Part shown: positions 6,003 through 8,270 of the stretch, one piece after another
How the letters are laid out: each line of letters opens with the position of its first letter
Position numbering within the stretch: position 1 is the first letter of the stretch
DNA from: Verrucomicrobiota bacterium
GTDB taxonomy: Bacteria > Verrucomicrobiota > Verrucomicrobiia > Limisphaerales > UBA11358
Direction of reading: 5' to 3'
Length of the DNA stretch: 8,270 bases
NCBI GenBank assembly: GCA_026225155.1
Contig: JAMFSG010000087.1
Location: 1 to 8,270 of the forward strand
Notes under the pieces: model-generated
What the model was told of the DNA's origin: nothing
Databases searched by the model: none
Seen by the model: the letters and a program-made list of their open reading frames with translations, nothing else
Program-made: the position numbers and the translations under genes

Positions 6003-7562
6003 ATGAAAAACCGTCACGAACAAATTCTATTCTGGGGCTGTTTCATCGCCATCATCACCACGTCCTACGCGTTCATCAGCCGCATTATCTTGTGCACGGG
6101 AACGCAATTCGCCACCGACTTCGGCCTCGACAAAGTTTCCGTCGGCGAACTCGTCGGCGCCGGCATCTGGCCGTTCGGCGTGAGCATCATCGTGTTCAGC
6201 TTGTTCATTGACCGCATCGGCTACAAAGTCGCGATGCTTTTTTCCTTCGCAAGTTATTTGGTTTATACCGGAATGGCCTTTGCCGCTTACAATTCCATCC
6301 ACGGCTTGAGCGGCAACGCCCTGATTCTCGGACAACAACGCGGACAACATTTGCTTTATTGGGGCAGCATCATTCTTGGTTTAGGCAACGGCAGCGTGGA
6401 AGCGTATGCCAATCCCATCGTCGCCACGATGTTCAACACGGACAAAACCAAATGGCTTAACCGTCTGCACGCCGGCTGGCCGGGCGGACTTGTGCTCGGC
6501 GGACTTTGCACGATCGCGCTCGCCGCGAATCCAGATTGGCGCATCGTGATCGGTTTGATTTTGATTCCCGCGCTCACGTTCTTTGCCATTCTCGTAAGCC
6601 TGAAATTTCCGCGCAGCGAACGCGAACAGGCTGGCGTCAGTTACCTCGCCATGCTGAAAGAGCTCGGCGCATTCGGCGCGCTCGTCGGCTTCGGTTTGGT
6701 CTTCGCGCAACTCGGACAAGTCTTCGGCTGGAGCAGCGGTCTGGTTTGGGGATTGACCGGCGCGGTCGTCATCGCCTTCGCCGTCATCACTAAATCCATC
6801 GGACGGCTGCTGCTCGCGTTCATCATCATCATCATGATGCCGCAAGCCATCACCGAACTCGGCACGGACGGTTGGATCACTTCGCTCATGCAAGTGCCGA
6901 TGCAAGCCGCCGGCCACAATCCCGCGTGGGTTTTGGTTTATACCTCGGCCATCATGGTGGTTTTGCGTTTTTGCGCCGGACCGCTCATCCACAAACTTTC
7001 GCCGCTCGGCTTGCTCGCTGGCTGTTCCGCACTGGCCGCAATCGGATTATTTGCGCTTTCAAAAACCGGCGGCGCAGGAATATTCACCATTTTTGCCGCA
7101 GCAACGCTTTACGGCGTAGGCAAAACTTTTTTCTGGCCGACAATTCTTGGCCTGACTTCCGAACAATGTCCACGCGGCGGCGCGCTCACCTTAAATGCCG
7201 TCGGCGGCATTGGCATGTTGGCCGTGGGAATTCTCGGCGCGCCGTTCATCGGTTATTTGCAGGAATCGTCCGCGACCAATCAATTGGCGACCGCCAATCC
7301 CGCACTTTACCAAACCGTGACCGTGGATAAAAATTATCTGCTCGGCGCTTACAAAGCCATTGATCCCGTGAAAGCCGCCGCCGTCACCGACAATACTTCA
7401 TCCGACCAGATCAAAACCGCGACGACGACCGGCCAGTTCAACGCGCTCGCCAAAATGGCGCTGTTCCCGATTTTCACCTTCGCCTGCTATGTCGCATTGC
7501 TGCTATATTTCAAAACCAAAGGCGGCTACAAGCCTGTGCAGTTGGCGACGAAGCAGGAATAG
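6003..7562 (+). CDS. Major facilitator superfamily transporter, substrate unknown
   Basis: A polytopic inner-membrane protein of 519 residues with about 12 hydrophobic segments. ATG 6003 is preferred over the in-frame TTG at 5958 because the extra residues (Arg-rich, then HS) do not fit, and because the promoter lies between the two. TM1 is about FWGCFIAIITTSYAFISRIIL; the A-loop between TM2 and TM3 is FIDRIGYKVAML, the MFS D-R-x-G signature. TM4 contains GNGSVEAYANP (about 128-138), which resembles the G-x-x-x-E-x-x-x-NP of the FucP/FHS sugar:proton symporter branch, where the Glu takes part in proton coupling. A long hydrophilic loop of about 65 residues (about 420-486) precedes the last helix and is unusual. 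Residues WLNRLHAGWPGGL follow TM4. The single-gene setting, with a tRNA upstream and a convergent regulator downstream, gives no substrate clue. MFS is firm; sugar transport is speculation. Confidence 0.92.
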   Translation: MKNRHEQILFWGCFIAIITTSYAFISRIILCTGTQFATDFGLDKVSVGELVGAGIWPFGVSIIVFSLFIDRIGYKVAMLFSFASYLVYTGMAFAAYNSIHGLSGNALILGQQRGQHLLYWGSIILGLGNGSVEAYANPIVATMFNTDKTKWLNRLHAGWPGGLVLGGLCTIALAANPDWRIVIGLILIPALTFFAILVSLKFPRSEREQAGVSYLAMLKELGAFGALVGFGLVFAQLGQVFGWSSGLVWGLTGAVVIAFAVITKSIGRLLLAFIIIIMMPQAITELGTDGWITSLMQVPMQAAGHNPAWVLVYTSAIMVVLRFCAGPLIHKLSPLGLLAGCSALAAIGLFALSKTGGAGIFTIFAAATLYGVGKTFFWPTILGLTSEQCPRGGALTLNAVGGIGMLAVGILGAPFIGYLQESSATNQLATANPALYQTVTVDKNYLLGAYKAIDPVKAAAVTDNTSSDQIKTATTTGQFNALAKMALFPIFTFACYVALLLYFKTKGGYKPVQLATKQE

Positions 7563-7570
7563 TTCTCGGG

Positions 7571-7593
7571 AGGGACGCCGTGTCGGCGTCCCT
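7571..7593 (+). terminator. Possible terminator of the MFS gene
   Basis: A perfect 10-bp GC-rich stem with a TGT loop begins 8 nt after the MFS stop codon. It is followed by AAAATTA rather than a T-run, so it may stop polymerase inefficiently or act mainly to protect the mRNA 3' end. Confidence 0.4.
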
Positions 7594-7609
7594 AAAATTA
7601 CGCTGGTGT

Positions 7610-7637
7610 AAAAAAAATGTGACGGCGACACGCCGTC
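7610..7637 (-). terminator. Intrinsic terminator of the sigma-54 activator gene
   Basis: Read on the minus strand, the perfect hairpin GACGGCG-TGT-CGCCGTC (7637-7621) is followed by ACA and then eight T residues (7617-7610). This is a textbook rho-independent terminator about 20 nt beyond the stop of the minus-strand regulator gene. Confidence 0.75.
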
Positions 7638-7655
7638 CCTCCCAGATTTCTTCAC

Positions 7656-8270
7656 TCACTCAAACTGGAAACCCTGCTGGCGAAGTCTTTGCAATTTGTA
7701 AAGCAGCGCGCGTCGGCTGATGCCCAATGCCTTCGCAGTTTCCGTGCGATTATGATTGTGCTGTTTCAGCGCGATGAAAATCGCATTGCGTTCGATTTCA
7801 TCCATCGTCTGCGAATCTGAAACGGCAGCGGGCGAAGATTGTTTTGCGGCTTCACGCAATTTTGACGGCAAATGTTCCGGCAAAATCAATTCGCTTTGCG
7901 ACAACAAAACCGCGCGTTCGATGACGTTGTGCAACTCGCGCACGTTGCCGGGCCACGCATAATTTTTCAAGCAATCCGCCGTCGCCTCGGCCAGCCGCGC
8001 CTTGTTTCGGGCAAACTCGCTGATGAACAAATTTGCCAGCGGCAAAATATCTTCGCGCCGTTCGCGCAACGACGGCAGATTTAGTTCGACGACGTTCAAG
8101 CGATAAAAAAGATCCTCGCGAAAACGTCCGGCTTTCACTTCGTCTTCAAGATTGCGATTGCTTGCGGCGAGAATGCGCGCGTTCGTGCGGATTTCGCGAT
8201 TGGAACCGATGCGCTGAAATTTCCCATCCTGCGTCACGCGCAACAATTTCGCCTGCAACGGCGGCGACAT
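7656..8270 (-). CDS. NtrC-type sigma-54-dependent transcriptional activator, C-terminal part (5' partial)
   Basis: The C-terminal 204 residues of an AAA+ activator that opens sigma-54 RNA polymerase complexes. The window edge cuts it just after the Walker B region: the visible sequence begins MSPPLQAKLLRV-QDG-FQRIG, which in relatives follows DEIGE, so this Met is internal. Visible landmarks, numbered from it: GRFREDLFYRL (48-58, with sensor/arginine-finger region), LPSLRERREDI (65-75), the sensor II motif WPGNVREL (106-113), a Ser/Ala-rich linker (about 137-155) and a Fis-type helix-turn-helix (about 156-197, with NRTETAKALGISRRALLYKLQRL-like order) for enhancer binding. Phase-relevant N-terminal input (receiver, PAS or GAF) is outside, so the signal sensed is unknown. 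No obvious -24/-12 sigma-54 promoter is seen in this window, so its targets are probably elsewhere. It has its own intrinsic terminator. Confidence 0.95.
   Translation of the reverse strand: MSPPLQAKLLRVTQDGKFQRIGSNREIRTNARILAASNRNLEDEVKAGRFREDLFYRLNVVELNLPSLRERREDILPLANLFISEFARNKARLAEATADCLKNYAWPGNVRELHNVIERAVLLSQSELILPEHLPSKLREAAKQSSPAAVSDSQTMDEIERNAIFIALKQHNHNRTETAKALGISRRALLYKLQRLRQQGFQFE

Larger units (their letters stand above)
7568..7643. repeat. Paired GC-rich palindromes (inverted copies) in convergent gap
   Basis: Bases 7568-7590 and 7621-7643 are inverted copies of one another with two compensating differences (a C and a G swapped on the two sides of the stem). Each copy is itself a hairpin: AGGGACGCCG-TGT-CGGCGTCCCT (7571-7593, perfect 10-bp stem) and GACGGCG-ACA-CGCCGTC (7621-7637, perfect 7-bp stem). 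The compensating changes preserve pairing within each copy. This looks like a REP/BIME-style dispersed palindrome pair, and it sits where both flanking genes need a terminator. Confidence 0.8.

Noticed and set aside
6381..6992. 203-codon open frame antisense to the MFS gene
   Set aside because: His/Asp/Glu/Arg-rich complement of hydrophobic membrane codons; typical shadow of a transporter gene.

Overview
The window looks like an ordinary chromosomal stretch from a moderately GC-rich Gram-negative bacterium. Signs are a signal-peptide-bearing beta-barrel protein, weak or absent Shine-Dalgarno sequences, short intergenic palindromes and heptanucleotide repeats. My best guess is a member of Verrucomicrobiota (Pedosphaera/Limisphaerales-like) or a neighbouring PVC lineage. 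That guess rests on protein style and repeat style, not on a marker gene, and is only moderately confident. I see no phage, transposase, CRISPR array or defence island, and no new multi-gene system that I could defend.

Layout, left to right. (1) Bases 3-1658, plus strand: the C-terminal part of an SNF2-family helicase, with its 5' end outside the window and an unusual double heptanucleotide repeat inside the coding sequence. (2) Bases 1667-1782: a long imperfect palindrome in the convergent gap. (3) Bases 4298-1788, minus strand: a compact three-gene run. It is carB2 (C-terminal half of carbamoyl-phosphate synthase large subunit, encoded as a separate gene), then a VF530/DUF2132 small protein whose GTG start lies 3 nt after the carB2 stop, then a YciH/SUI1 (eIF1-like) protein 18 nt further on. 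(4) Bases 4380-5585, plus strand: an exported outer-membrane barrel-like protein of unknown function, divergent from carB2, followed by a hairpin terminator. (5) Bases 5674-5742: a perfect 17-bp inverted repeat, then a tRNA-Leu(GAG) at 5821-5905. (6) Bases 6003-7562, plus strand: a major facilitator superfamily transporter with a promoter placed so that its mRNA may be leaderless. (7) Bases 7568-7643: a pair of GC-rich hairpins in the convergent gap. (8) Bases 8270-7656, minus strand: the C-terminal part of an NtrC-type sigma-54 activator, cut by the window edge.

Functional links are loose. carB2 feeds pyrimidine and arginine synthesis. VF530 and YciH are co-transcribed small proteins, probably nucleic-acid or ribosome related. 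The other genes are independent units. The points most worth a second look are the split CarB, the two adjacent 7-bp repeat tracts inside the helicase gene, and the three intergenic palindromes that may be family members dispersed in the genome.
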